A DNA stretch of 64,000 bases from Christensenellaceae bacterium Phil1 (GTDB lineage Bacteria; Bacillota; Clostridia; Christensenellales; CAG-138). Every line of letters begins with the position of its first letter. Position 1 is the stretch's first letter. This document shows positions 34,718-44,154 of this stretch, one piece after another. The position numbers and the translations under genes are program-made. Location: positions 1 to 64,000 of the forward strand of contig MSGS01000066.1 in assembly GCA_001940855.1 (NCBI GenBank). Direction: 5' to 3'. The notes beneath the pieces were generated by a model that worked only from the letters and a program-made list of their open reading frames with translations, was not told the DNA's origin and did no database searches.

Positions 34718-36187
34718 ATGAACTACGACCTGAAGGCGCTGGACAAGGCGCTTGACGCAAGGATAAAGGAGAAGAAGCTGCCCGGCGTGAGCTGCGCGAT
34801 ATACGGCCCCGACGGCGTTATATTTGAAAAAGGCTACGGCTTCGGCAACAATGAACACACCAAGCTGATTGACGAAAACACCATTTTCGGCATAGCCAGC
34901 ATGAGCAAGTCCACCTCCACTTTGGCGCTTGCAATACTGGAAGCCGAAGGCAAGTTCAGCTATGACGATCCCGTGACCAAGTACATTCCCTCCTTCCGCA
35001 TACCCGGCAACCCCACGGACACGGTGCTGGTAAGGCACCTTGCCATGCACACCGCCGGCATACCGCCCATGGAGCCGCTGGAATGGTCCATCGCCATGAA
35101 CAGCACCGATCGTTTCTCCGATGCGAGCGAGGAGACCGTTGGTAAGGACGTATACTCCGCCGCGGACGAAAGCGACAGCTGGGCGCTGCAGATGCGCCGC
35201 ACGTCCCCCAACCAGATGGACAAAATTGAGCAGGTTATAGATTACATTGCCAACTGCAAGTATAAGACCCTTGGCGCGGCGGGCGAATACATGAGCTATT
35301 CCAACGAAGGCTACGCCGTTATATCCTATATAGTTGACGCGGCAGCGGGCATGCCGCTTGAGCAGTTCCTTAACGAGCGCGTGTTCGGGCCCATAGGCAT
35401 GACGAGGACCGTGCTTGACATAGACGGCTCCGAAGCCAGGAAGATAGCTTCCGATGGCAACATAACCAGCCTTTTTGAAGAAGTAAACGGCCAGAGCGTT
35501 GCGGACGATTGTTGGAGCATACTGCCCCCGTTCCGCGCATGCGCCTGCGTAAAGAGCACCGCGCACGACATGGCGCGCTACTATAGCTGCCTTGGCAACG
35601 GCGGCGTGATAGACGGCGTGCAGGCCATCCCCGCGAAGGCGGTTGAAATAATGGTAGGCAACCGCTTCGGCGAAGAAGAGAAGCCCATCTATTGCTACGG
35701 CCTTTACAAGCGCACCAAGAACGGCCACGTTATATGCGAACACTCCGGCGGACTGCACGGCGTATCTACCCACGGCGGCTTCCTCAAGGGCGAAGGCTAC
35801 GGCTTTGCCGCGCTTTGCAACCAGGGCGACTGCGACACGGACGACCTGTGCTGGATGATGTACAACATGATGATGGGCGATCCCATAGAGAACAGCCACC
35901 GCTGGCTGCATCCCGTAGGATATGACTTCGGCGCACCCGAAACCATAGTCGGTTCCTATATCTGCCACGAAGGTATTCCTTCCACGCTGAAGGTATATAT
36001 AAATGATGATGGCAAGCTGATGGGCGAGACTGCCATGGGCCCGATGGACATGGTATACTGCGGCGAGACGTGGTTCCAGGGCCTCCGCAACGGCGACGTT
36101 GCCAACCGTATGCGCTTCTATATCCGCGACAACAAGGCCTGGTCCGTAATGGTAGGCAGCCGCGTATGGGAACGCATAGAGGAATAA
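34718..36187 (+). CDS. Serine beta-lactamase-fold hydrolase (class C-like)
   Basis: 489 residues; SMSK (residues ~66-69) is the S-x-x-K nucleophile pair, YSN (~193) the second motif and HSGG (~343) the third, so the active site is complete. No signal peptide is visible, which argues against a drug-defence or wall enzyme and for a cytosolic esterase or D-amino-peptidase. A C-terminal ~90-residue beta-rich region follows the catalytic domain. AGGAGG precedes the ATG. A clean terminator follows. Confidence 0.85.
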   Translation: MNYDLKALDKALDARIKEKKLPGVSCAIYGPDGVIFEKGYGFGNNEHTKLIDENTIFGIASMSKSTSTLALAILEAEGKFSYDDPVTKYIPSFRIPGNPTDTVLVRHLAMHTAGIPPMEPLEWSIAMNSTDRFSDASEETVGKDVYSAADESDSWALQMRRTSPNQMDKIEQVIDYIANCKYKTLGAAGEYMSYSNEGYAVISYIVDAAAGMPLEQFLNERVFGPIGMTRTVLDIDGSEARKIASDGNITSLFEEVNGQSVADDCWSILPPFRACACVKSTAHDMARYYSCLGNGGVIDGVQAIPAKAVEIMVGNRFGEEEKPIYCYGLYKRTKNGHVICEHSGGLHGVSTHGGFLKGEGYGFAALCNQGDCDTDDLCWMMYNMMMGDPIENSHRWLHPVGYDFGAPETIVGSYICHEGIPSTLKVYINDDGKLMGETAMGPMDMVYCGETWFQGLRNGDVANRMRFYIRDNKAWSVMVGSRVWERIEE

Positions 36188-36215
36188 AAGAACACCAAAG
36201 CAAGTTAAATAGCTT

Positions 36216-36246
36216 AAAAGCCGGAGGGTAATTCCTCCGGCTTTTT
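36216..36246 (+). terminator. Terminator after the beta-lactamase-fold gene
   Basis: AAAAGCCGGAGG, 6-base loop, CCTCCGGCTTTTT; a 12-bp perfect stem with T-run. Confidence 0.93.
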
Positions 36247-36249
36247 GGG

Positions 36250-36332
36250 CGGGAGCTGTCGCCGCAAGGCGGCTGAGGGGTTGACGAAAACAGGAGGGGC
36301 TGCGTTGCCCCTCCGAATTCTTCTTTTCGCCA
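36250..36332. repeat. Dispersed intergenic repeat, family A, short diverged copy
   Basis: GGGAGCTGTCGCCGC-AAGGCGGCTGAGGGGTTGACG keeps the constant arms (GGGAGCTG and CTGAGGGGTTGACG) of the copy at 25-131 around a different middle hairpin, then GGAGGGGC-GCCCCTCC forms a second stem. It lies between a terminator and a convergent gene. Confidence 0.6.
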
Positions 36333-36361
36333 ACCATGCGAACCAAAACGTTTCAATATGC

Positions 36362-37705
36362 CTACGCCTTTCCCTGCCCTGCATACATTGCATAAAACCT
36401 GCTTGTTCTTTGCCGATAGAGCATGAGCAGCCCGCGCGTGCTCAGCTCGGCAGCCATGGCTATCCACATGCCGAGCAGACCGAGCGGCTTTATCAGTATC
36501 AGCGCAAGGCCTATGCGCACCACCCACATCGTGGCAAGGTTTATGACGCTTGGCACAAGCGTATCGCCCGCGCCGCGCAGGGCGCCCGCGGCAACTATCG
36601 ACGCGCCGAAAAGCGGCTCGGCAAGCAGCTCTATCCTAAGCACCTGCGCGGAAAGCTCGCGCACGGCGGGATCGGGCGTGAGCATGGCGAACAGTAGCGG
36701 GCATATGAACATCATTATCAGCCCCAATACGCCCATTATGGTTGCGCCCATGCCAATGCATATGTTGCCATAGCGGCGGGCAAGCTCATCCTCGCCCGCG
36801 CCCACGCTGCGGCCTACGACCGTTGCGGCAGCGGAGCCTATTCCGTAGCCGGGCATGTAGCATAGCCCCTCCGCAGTTACGGCGAAGGAGTTTGCGGCTA
36901 TTGCAATTTCGCCAAGCGGAGCTATTATCATTGTGGTTATTACCATTGCCCCGCTTGTGGCAACCTCCTGAACCGCCACGGGCAGGCCGATCTTCAACGC
37001 CTTTTTAAGTATGGAAGAATCGAACCGGCTCTTGTCGGCCCTGTTCAATTTAAGGTGCTTATCCCTGCCGCAGCAGCACCACAGCATTACAAGGCATACC
37101 ACCGCGCAGGCAAGCGCCGTGCCTATGCCCGCGCCCAATACGCCGTATTTGGGAATGAAAATCGCATTGAACATAATGTCCAAAATGCACATTGCGGCCG
37201 TAAGTATGCTGGGCGTTACCATGTCCCCGCTGCACTGCAAAAACGATGAGGCGAGCGAATTGAGCTGCAAAAACGGCATCTCCAGCGCGAATACAAGGAA
37301 ATACAGCGATGCATCGCGGTGTATTGTTTCGCTGCCGCCAAGCCATACGGGCAGAGGATCGCTTATAACGGCGCCCAATGCGCACAGCAGGGCCGATATC
37401 AAAAGCGCGCTTATCAGGCCGTGCTTAACAACCGTGCGCGCGTCCTCGTCACGCTTTGCACCGATATGGTGCGCAACCTGCACGGAAAAACCGGCCGTTA
37501 TTGCATAGGTTATGCCGCTTAACAGCCAGGTGCTTGTGGAAACAAGGCCTATTGCCGCAGACGCATTCGCGCCGAGCGCGCCGACCATTGCGGAATCGAT
37601 ATACTGCATGGCTATGGTAGTTATCTGCGTTAGTATCGCCGGCAGGCTGAGCCGCCATACCAGGGATATCTGCGGGCGCAGCTCGCTCCAATCAATCCTT
37701 TTCAT
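36362..37705 (-). CDS. MATE family multidrug/metabolite exporter
   Basis: 447 residues, twelve hydrophobic helices in two similar halves, starting MKRIDWSELRPQISLVWRLSLPAILTQI, with MQYIDSAMVGALG (helix 2 signature) and the second-half equivalent. It uses a Na+ or H+ gradient to export cationic drugs or metabolites. GGGAG stands 5 bases before ATG 37705; the track start at TTG 37717 is less likely. It stands alone, convergent to the beta-lactamase-fold gene. Confidence 0.9.
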   Translation of the reverse strand: MKRIDWSELRPQISLVWRLSLPAILTQITTIAMQYIDSAMVGALGANASAAIGLVSTSTWLLSGITYAITAGFSVQVAHHIGAKRDEDARTVVKHGLISALLISALLCALGAVISDPLPVWLGGSETIHRDASLYFLVFALEMPFLQLNSLASSFLQCSGDMVTPSILTAAMCILDIMFNAIFIPKYGVLGAGIGTALACAVVCLVMLWCCCGRDKHLKLNRADKSRFDSSILKKALKIGLPVAVQEVATSGAMVITTMIIAPLGEIAIAANSFAVTAEGLCYMPGYGIGSAAATVVGRSVGAGEDELARRYGNICIGMGATIMGVLGLIMMFICPLLFAMLTPDPAVRELSAQVLRIELLAEPLFGASIVAAGALRGAGDTLVPSVINLATMWVVRIGLALILIKPLGLLGMWIAMAAELSTRGLLMLYRQRTSRFYAMYAGQGKA

Positions 37706-37863
37706 ATACTCTCCCAATGCAGACTAATGGTATCATCAGTTGACAAGGACAGGCAAGCCCAAAATGGCTGCTTAGGGGGCGCTCCCGTGTTCCTGTCGCA
37801 TGAATTACCCAAAGCTTATCACGATGCACAACGCCTTGTCAACAATGGTTAAATATAAACGAA

Positions 37864-37889
37864 AATACCCGGCCGCAAAGCCGGGTATT
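37864..37889 (-). terminator. Terminator of the lipoprotein/ABC-importer gene train
   Basis: AATACCCGGC, 6-base loop, GCCGGGTATT, followed on the minus strand by TTTTC, 29 bp beyond the last gene. The 158 bases from here to the MATE gene hold no other signal I can see. Confidence 0.85.
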
Positions 37890-37917
37890 CGCTGCCTTTA
37901 AGCTTTATTTGCTTTTG

Positions 37918-39318
37918 TTATTTGGTGAAGGTGCAGCCCGCGTCGAATTCGATGGTGCCCTTGTAGTTCTTTATTACGCCGGTAACGGTTATCACGTCGC
38001 CCACGGCAAGCTTATCCGCGCCCTCGCCCTTCATGCGGAAGCACTGTATGGCATAGTCGTTCAGGCCGCCCACAACTATGGTAACGGTTATGTTGCCGTA
38101 TTCCGCGCTGAAGGCGGTGTCTATGGAGGCGATGGAGCCGGTCAGGGTCTTGGTACCCATCAGCTGCGCGCCGTCCTCAAGGGCATAAGCGCGGGCGACT
38201 ATCTTTGCACTGCTCACGGTGTCGGCGGGGATAAGGGTGCAGCCCGCGTCGAACTCAATGGTGCCCTTGTAGTTCTTTATAATGCCGAACACTGCTATTT
38301 CGTCGCCGACGGCCAGCTTGTCAGCGCCTTCGCCGCTGAGGCGATAGCACTGTATGGGCTTATCCTCTATGCCGTCGCAAACCATGGTGACGGTCACGTT
38401 GTTGTACTCTGCGCTGAACGGGGTATCGATGGAGGTTATAACGCCCTTGAGCGCGGTGGCGTTGAGCATGGCGGCGCCTTCTTCAAGCGCGTAGGCGTTC
38501 TCAAGCAGCTTGGCCTGGTTGAGTATCTCGCCCTTGCCTATGTATGCACAGCCCGCGTCGAACTCGATGGTGCCCTTGTAGTTCTTTATGGTGCCTTCAA
38601 CGGTTATTTCGTCGCCAACGGCCAAGGCATCCGCGCCCTCGCCGGCAAGGCGGAAGCATTGCACGGGGTATTCCTCCATGCCCTTTACGGCCATGGTAAC
38701 GGTTATGTTGTTGTATTCGGCGCTGAACGGAGTGTCGATAGACACAACGGTGCCGAACAGTCGCTGGGTGCCTTCAAGCGCCGCGCCTTCTTCCAGCTCG
38801 TAGCCGGCGGAGACTATTTCGTCATAGCTGGCGGTGCCAAGATCGAATCCCTTGGGAACCATGTGGGCAAAGCTTTCGGAAACGGAAGCGCCGCTTTCGT
38901 CCGCTATGGTGGCGGTAAGGGTGTATTCGGAATCCTCGGCGCAGGCTTCGTTAACATCGATGGTGACCATCTTGTCCTCGCCCAGTTCGCCAACGACTAC
39001 GGCATCCTCAGCGCCGCCGGTGATTTCAACTGTCCACTGTATCTGATAGGATACGCCGTCAACCACGGCAAAACCAACTACCTGATAATCGGCGGGGGTC
39101 TTTACCGCGCTCTTTTTATACATCAGCTTTATGTAAGCCGCGGCGTTTTCAAGCGCCTGAGTGTTGTCAACAACGGGTTGGGCGCTGGGCTCAACGGTCT
39201 CTGCGGGTTCGTTGCCGGGCTCTGCCGTGGGGGCAGGCTCGTCCACGGGGGCGGAGCAGCCGGCAAACGCCGCTGCGAACAGCGCCAGCGCAATTATGTA
39301 TGCTACTATCCTTTTCAT
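37918..39318 (-). CDS. Lipoprotein with three tandem OB-like repeats
   Basis: 466 residues. Lipobox AFAGC, acidic Pro-rich spacer, a domain of ~120 residues, then three repeats of about 100 residues each (AFSAEYGNITVT / TPFSAEYNNVTVT, ...GEGADKLAVGD, IKNYKGTIEFDAGC). The repeats are near-identical in DNA too: a CAGCCCGCGTCGAA block recurs at roughly 37935, 38240 and 38550. The AVGDEITVEGTIKNYKG strand pattern suggests an OB fold like those in secreted nucleases. Extracellular, probably ligand-binding. It follows the SNase lipoprotein gene by 27 bp. Confidence 0.75.
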   Translation of the reverse strand: MKRIVAYIIALALFAAAFAGCSAPVDEPAPTAEPGNEPAETVEPSAQPVVDNTQALENAAAYIKLMYKKSAVKTPADYQVVGFAVVDGVSYQIQWTVEITGGAEDAVVVGELGEDKMVTIDVNEACAEDSEYTLTATIADESGASVSESFAHMVPKGFDLGTASYDEIVSAGYELEEGAALEGTQRLFGTVVSIDTPFSAEYNNITVTMAVKGMEEYPVQCFRLAGEGADALAVGDEITVEGTIKNYKGTIEFDAGCAYIGKGEILNQAKLLENAYALEEGAAMLNATALKGVITSIDTPFSAEYNNVTVTMVCDGIEDKPIQCYRLSGEGADKLAVGDEIAVFGIIKNYKGTIEFDAGCTLIPADTVSSAKIVARAYALEDGAQLMGTKTLTGSIASIDTAFSAEYGNITVTIVVGGLNDYAIQCFRMKGEGADKLAVGDVITVTGVIKNYKGTIEFDAGCTFTK

Positions 39319-39345
39319 GTTTTCTCCCTCTTTTCAGGTTTATTT

Positions 39346-40719
39346 TTAGTGTATGGAAATACCTTCCGCCGTGAATACGTGCAGCTGCGGCGCATTGTCA
39401 TACATGTCCACGGCTGCGCGCACGTCTATCGTTTTTCCGGAAAGGGTATTTGGGTCAAAAGCCTCGCCGTTTACTTTAAGCGGCTCAAGCCTTACCGTCA
39501 CTTCGGCATCGTCGGCGGTGCAACTAAGCGTTGCACAGCCGTTTTCGGCAACGTAAACGCTTTGCACCGTTAAACCGTCCATCTCAACGGTGGTGTTCAT
39601 GGCGATGTCGCTCAGCTTATATTCCGCCGCACCGGCTTCGGTTTCTATGCTCACCATGGCGGAAGCGAAATCATCCGCGCTTATGCTGACATAGCCTGCC
39701 GCGTTGCCCTCGCTCAGCTTTTGCAGATTATTCGGATCGTCCGGTTTCATCTGCCGGTAGCTTAGGCCGGATACCTGATAGCAGCCGCCCGCTTCATAAT
39801 ACTGAACGGTGCCCACTATCCGCGCCCGGTTGCCCACGGAAAGTATATCAAGCCCCGCGCCCGAAAGGCCGTAGCCATAATAGGCGCTTATGCCGTAATA
39901 CCTGTCCGTTTCCGCGTCATAATCCTCGATAAACACGCCGTTTCCGCTGTTTATGGTTATAACGCCCTCAAACGCTACCTTTTTGCCGTTATAGCTTTCT
40001 ATGCTGCATCTAAGCTCCTTCAGGGTAAGCTCAACAGCGTCCCCATAATAGAAGTCCGGATCTTTTTCGCCCGAATACAGGTTAAGCTTATTTGCCTTGG
40101 CCTGATTTATGGCCGCGGTGCAGGCTGAGCCATAGCGGTTGTTTGCCGAAGAATAGGCGCGGGCAAGGCCGTTTTGCAGCAGCTCTATATTAAGGTTGCG
40201 GTATTCGCCGGCCTTTTCGGCCTTATACCATACCCAAACAAGATATCTGCCGCCGGTGGAGTCGAAATCCCAATTCCCGTCGTCCGATTCTATCATTATG
40301 GAATGGGCACGGGACAGCTTTTCCTTTGTAAATTCGGACGCCGCCTTGCCGTATTCCTCTATTTTGCCGGTGGATTCCGGCGTATCTATGCCGATGAAGC
40401 GGGCCTTCAGCACGCCGGAGGGCATTATGCTTTCCGGCACGAGGAAATGCACGGTGTCGCCGTCCACGAACGACTTTACCGTAACCTCCTGCTTCGCTGT
40501 ATCCGCGCCCGAAGGCTTCACTGACGCGGCATAGTCAATGCTTTCGCTTGCCGCGGCAGCGGGCGAGGGCGCGGCTTCGGGCATACTGCTCACGGGGGGC
40601 GTTTGCGCGGCGTCCGTTTGCACGGGCGTGGGCAAAGCGTCCTTATCCTTTTGCGGCGTGCAGCCGAATATGCAAAGCGCCAGTATTATCAGCGCCAATG
40701 CCGGGGCAAGCTTTTTCAT
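39346..40719 (-). CDS. Lipoprotein nuclease: SNase (thermonuclease) plus OB-type domains
   Basis: 457 residues: lipobox IFGC, a Pro/Ala-rich spacer, a staphylococcal-nuclease domain (~75-220) with VDGDTVHF, ARFIGIDTPES (catalytic Arg and Glu) and GRYLVWVW (second Arg), and two C-terminal OB-like modules (VAFEGVITINSG... and LSGKTIDVRAAVDMYD). It would degrade extracellular nucleic acids at the cell surface, as YhcR-type nucleases do. Sits between the sugar importer and the OB-repeat lipoprotein. Confidence 0.87.
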   Translation of the reverse strand: MKKLAPALALIILALCIFGCTPQKDKDALPTPVQTDAAQTPPVSSMPEAAPSPAAAASESIDYAASVKPSGADTAKQEVTVKSFVDGDTVHFLVPESIMPSGVLKARFIGIDTPESTGKIEEYGKAASEFTKEKLSRAHSIMIESDDGNWDFDSTGGRYLVWVWYKAEKAGEYRNLNIELLQNGLARAYSSANNRYGSACTAAINQAKANKLNLYSGEKDPDFYYGDAVELTLKELRCSIESYNGKKVAFEGVITINSGNGVFIEDYDAETDRYYGISAYYGYGLSGAGLDILSVGNRARIVGTVQYYEAGGCYQVSGLSYRQMKPDDPNNLQKLSEGNAAGYVSISADDFASAMVSIETEAGAAEYKLSDIAMNTTVEMDGLTVQSVYVAENGCATLSCTADDAEVTVRLEPLKVNGEAFDPNTLSGKTIDVRAAVDMYDNAPQLHVFTAEGISIH

Positions 40720-40749
40720 AACGTTACTTCCTTAAAAACCGGGCTTATA

Positions 40750-42261
40750 TCAGCCGTTGTATTCACACTCGTCCACGGCCCCGGCAAAGGCAGCCTCTAT
40801 CATGGCGTCCACGTTGCCGCCGTCGTCCGCGGTAAGGCACTTGGTCAGCAGGGTACCGACCTGATCACGCGCGGTGGAGGAGCCGTTGAAGGCGGGGGAG
40901 GTGTAGTAATATTCTTCCTGCTCAAGGCAGACCTTGGCGCTGAGGGCGGAGATGTACTTGCCGCCGTCGGCCTGGGCGATGAAGGAAGCGTAGGCTTCGT
41001 TATCGGCAACGCTCTTGAGTACGGGAACATAACCGGAGGCCATGGAGAACTCGGCCTGGAAATCCACGCTGGTGGTCAGGAACTTGATGAACAGCCAGCT
41101 TGCCACGACCTCCTGCTCGTTTGCCTTTTTGAATATGCATACGCTGGGGCCCTGGGAAATGACCTTGTTGTTGCCGTTGCCAAGCTGCGGTATGGTGCTG
41201 ATGCCTACTTCAAAGGGATATTCGCCGTTTGCATCGGCCGCGGGACGCTGATGGGTTGCACCTGCGGAGGAGCCGATGGACATATAGCTCTTGACCTCAT
41301 CTGTGGAAGTGAACAGGCCGGAGGTATAGGCGCCGTAGAGCTTCTGGGTGGTCAGGTAGCCCTTCTGGTACCATTCGCGGAACATCTTTATGAAGCCGCG
41401 GTTGGTTTCGTTATTGAACAGATAATGGTCGCCGGAGGCGCTGGTATAATCGGAGCCGTACTGCTCGCACATGGTGATGAACCAGTTGCTCTCGCTGTCG
41501 TAACCAAGGGGAATGGAGTTGGGGTCGATTTCCTTTATCTTGGCGCAGGTAGCTTCCATCTCTTCCCAGGTGGTGGGGACGGTAAGGCCGTTGGCGTCAA
41601 AGAAGGTCTTGTTGTAGTAAAGTACCTCGGTGGACTTGGAGAACGGCATGGTGTACATGAGGCCGTCGCCAAACTGGGTACCTTCGGCATAGTAACCGGG
41701 GATGAAGTCCGCCTTCTGCTCGTCGGTCAGGCCGAGTATTTCGGTGGTGCCGTCCGCGCGGGTAACCTCGATCTGGCTATTGATAAGGCCGTCAAGCGTG
41801 GCAACAGCGCCGGCCAGATTGTAAAGCGCAACATGGTCGGGATAGCAATAGGCTATGTTGGGCTGGTTGCCAACGGTGATCTCGGTGCTTATCTGGTCGC
41901 GCACGTCGTCATAGCTGCCGATTTTTTCGCTGGTGATGTGGATATTGGGATAGAGCTTGTTGAACTCCTCGATGTAAAGGTTCAGCACATCGCTCAGGTT
42001 GGTGCCCATGGTGTGATAGAAGGTCAGGTTGACTTCGCTTCCGTCGTAACCGGCTTCGGGGACGGTGAAGTTGCCTTCGCTCACAGGCTCGGCCGTCTGC
42101 TGATCGTTGCCGGCAGGGGTACCGGCGTTGTCGGTAGTGGTGGGTTCGGCGGTCTGCTGATCGCCGGTGTTGGCGGGGGTGCTGTTGGTGCAGGCAGCCA
42201 GCATCAGCGCGCTGAATACCATAAGTACCGCCAACATGGTTGCCAGGATACGTTTTGTCAT
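40750..42261 (-). CDS. ABC importer substrate-binding lipoprotein (carbohydrate family 1)
   Basis: 503 residues with lipobox MLAAC, a low-complexity spacer and the family 1 solute-binding fold (INITSEKIGSYDDVRDQI-like strand, NIAYCYPDHVALYNLAG, WFITMCEQYGSDY). Closest in pattern to UgpB/MalE-type proteins for sugars or glycerol-phosphate derivatives. Unusually it is the last gene of the importer cluster. GGCAAGGAAAACA precedes the ATG. The substrate cannot be read from the sequence. Confidence 0.88.
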   Translation of the reverse strand: MTKRILATMLAVLMVFSALMLAACTNSTPANTGDQQTAEPTTTDNAGTPAGNDQQTAEPVSEGNFTVPEAGYDGSEVNLTFYHTMGTNLSDVLNLYIEEFNKLYPNIHITSEKIGSYDDVRDQISTEITVGNQPNIAYCYPDHVALYNLAGAVATLDGLINSQIEVTRADGTTEILGLTDEQKADFIPGYYAEGTQFGDGLMYTMPFSKSTEVLYYNKTFFDANGLTVPTTWEEMEATCAKIKEIDPNSIPLGYDSESNWFITMCEQYGSDYTSASGDHYLFNNETNRGFIKMFREWYQKGYLTTQKLYGAYTSGLFTSTDEVKSYMSIGSSAGATHQRPAADANGEYPFEVGISTIPQLGNGNNKVISQGPSVCIFKKANEQEVVASWLFIKFLTTSVDFQAEFSMASGYVPVLKSVADNEAYASFIAQADGGKYISALSAKVCLEQEEYYYTSPAFNGSSTARDQVGTLLTKCLTADDGGNVDAMIEAAFAGAVDECEYNG

Positions 42262-42304
42262 TTTTTGTTTTCCTTGCCTTTCTTTATGCTTAGCATAAAT
42301 TTAT

Positions 42305-43198
42305 TTAGCCTTTTATGCCGCTTCGGCTTACGCCCTTCATAATATATTTCCTGAGGAATATGAACACCAGGAACAGCGGCGCGGACACCAGTGCTACCGC
42401 CGCCATCTGCACGGGGTAGTTAACGTCCCCAGTGGTATCGGTGAATGCATTCCTAAGGCCGTTGGTTATGAGCCTGTGCGCATCGTCGTTGGCAACGAGG
42501 CGCGGCCATATATATGAATTCCAAGCGCCCATCATCTTGAGTATTGTTATAGAGATGAGCGTAGGCAGCGACAACGGTATCATTACCTTGCAAAGGTATT
42601 TGAAATCGCTTGTGCCGTCCACCTTAGCGGCAAGGTAGAGTTCGTTGGGTATCTGCAAAAAGTTTTGCCTGAGCAGATAAATATAGAACACGCTTACCAA
42701 AAAGGGGACTATAAGCACCGTGTATGTGTTCATCCAGCCAAGGTTGGTAACGGTGCTGTAATTGGTTATTGTAAAAAGCTCGCCAGGTATCATCATTGTC
42801 GCAAGCAGCGCGGAGAAAAGCAGGTTCTTTCCCTTAAACTCCAGCCTTGCAAACGCGAACGCGGACAGAATTGTTATAACAAGCGAAAGTATTGTGGATA
42901 CTATGCCCACATAGGCCGTATTGAAAAACAGCCGGCCCAGGCTTGCGGCGGTGAAGGCCTCCGCATAGTTTGACCACAGCACCTTCTGCGGCCAGAACGT
43001 GGGCACGCTTTGGCGGTATTCCTCAAGGCTTTTGAGAGATGAATTTATCATCCAGTAAAACGGGAACAGCACCACCAGCGCCATGAATATAAGGAACGCA
43101 TAGCAGAACGCCTTTGCAATTATGCCAACCGCCCTTGAGCGGGTGCGCTCGGCGGAAATATCCCGCTCATGCATTGTTTTTATCGTTTCTTTAGCCAT
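42305..43198 (-). CDS. ABC sugar permease, MalG/UgpE type
   Basis: 297 residues, six membrane helices, N-terminal LFPFYWMINSSLKS and the coupling motif YLAAKVDGTSDFKYLCKVMIPLSLP (EAA loop). Partner of the 43207 permease; together they form the channel for the binding protein encoded 43 bp downstream. Starts 8 bp after its partner gene. Confidence 0.92.
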   Translation of the reverse strand: MAKETIKTMHERDISAERTRSRAVGIIAKAFCYAFLIFMALVVLFPFYWMINSSLKSLEEYRQSVPTFWPQKVLWSNYAEAFTAASLGRLFFNTAYVGIVSTILSLVITILSAFAFARLEFKGKNLLFSALLATMMIPGELFTITNYSTVTNLGWMNTYTVLIVPFLVSVFYIYLLRQNFLQIPNELYLAAKVDGTSDFKYLCKVMIPLSLPTLISITILKMMGAWNSYIWPRLVANDDAHRLITNGLRNAFTDTTGDVNYPVQMAAVALVSAPLFLVFIFLRKYIMKGVSRSGIKG

Positions 43199-43206
43199 AT
43201 TTTACC

Positions 43207-44151
43207 TCAATAATGCACGCGCTTTTTGCTGACCTGAAGGTTGATTAGCGTTACCACCAGTATTATGCCGAAAAGTATCAGCGCGGCTGCGCTGGCGCGG
43301 CCCTGATTATTGGTGGATAAAGCGTCGTATATAAAGCCTACCATAGTGTTCAGCCTGCCTGCGGCGTCCGCAGGGCCCATAGCCTCGCCGAATATACCGA
43401 TTATGCTGGTGTATTCCTTAAAGCCGCCTATGAAGCCGGTTATCACAACATAGGCAAGCATGGGGGAAAGCAGAGGCACGGTTATGCGCGCGAATATGCG
43501 GCGGCGGGATGTGCCGTCCACCTTGGCGGCGTCGTAATACTGCTTATTGATGCTCTGCAGGCCGCCCAGCAGTATAAGTATTTTGAACGGCAGCGCGTTC
43601 CAAACGATGTATATTACCATAACGGTAATATTCGCCGCGTAGGAGGAGCCGTAGTTTATCCAGTTCACGGCCTTGCCGCCGAAGAATTCAATTATGTTGT
43701 TTATTATTCCGGCGGTAACGATTATTTCGTTATCCGTGCCGTAAAAGCTGCCGACAATATTGAACATTGCGGCAAACACCATGCCTATGGCGATGGAGTT
43801 GGTAACATAGGGCAGGAAAAATATGGTTTGCAGCGGCTTTTGCAGCCACTTTATTGAATTGAGGAACACCGCCACCAGCAGCGCCAGCAGGCTTGATATG
43901 GGCACGGTAAGCACGCACAGCAGCACCGTGTTTTTAAGGCAGCTTAAAAACTTTTGATACTTTATTACCTTAACGAAGTTGCCCACGCCGAATGCGAAGC
44001 TTTCGCCGCCGGCAACCTTCAGCCCGCTGTACCCTTCAAGAAAGGCCATGCGCACCGTGTTTATTATGGGCCACACCGTGAATACCAGCAATAGCACTAT
44101 CGCCGGGGCAAGGTACAGCCACGCCTTCCATTTTTGCTTGCCTTCTACCAT
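43207..44151 (-). CDS. ABC sugar permease, MalF/UgpA type
   Basis: 314 residues, six helices, with APAIVLLLVFTVWPIINT near the start and the EAA loop YYDAAKVDGTSRRRIFARITVPLLSP. Forms the heterodimeric channel with the permease at 42305. It begins 3 bp after the ATPase gene, so the two are coupled. Confidence 0.92.
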   Translation of the reverse strand: MVEGKQKWKAWLYLAPAIVLLLVFTVWPIINTVRMAFLEGYSGLKVAGGESFAFGVGNFVKVIKYQKFLSCLKNTVLLCVLTVPISSLLALLVAVFLNSIKWLQKPLQTIFFLPYVTNSIAIGMVFAAMFNIVGSFYGTDNEIIVTAGIINNIIEFFGGKAVNWINYGSSYAANITVMVIYIVWNALPFKILILLGGLQSINKQYYDAAKVDGTSRRRIFARITVPLLSPMLAYVVITGFIGGFKEYTSIIGIFGEAMGPADAAGRLNTMVGFIYDALSTNNQGRASAAALILFGIILVVTLINLQVSKKRVHY

Positions 44152-44154
44152 TTT

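Noticed and set aside
34718-36187. Beta-lactam resistance gene
   Set aside because: The fold and motifs are right, but there is no signal peptide and the family mostly contains esterases and peptidases; resistance is not supported.
34694-36346. 550-codon minus-strand ORF
   Set aside because: Shadow of the serine hydrolase gene, which has all three active-site motifs.
37909-39573. 554-codon plus-strand ORF
   Set aside because: Antisense to the repeat lipoprotein; its apparent repeats only mirror the real gene.
40603-42342. 579-codon plus-strand ORF
   Set aside because: Antisense to the ABC binding-protein gene; Gly/Val-rich translation without motifs or ribosome site.
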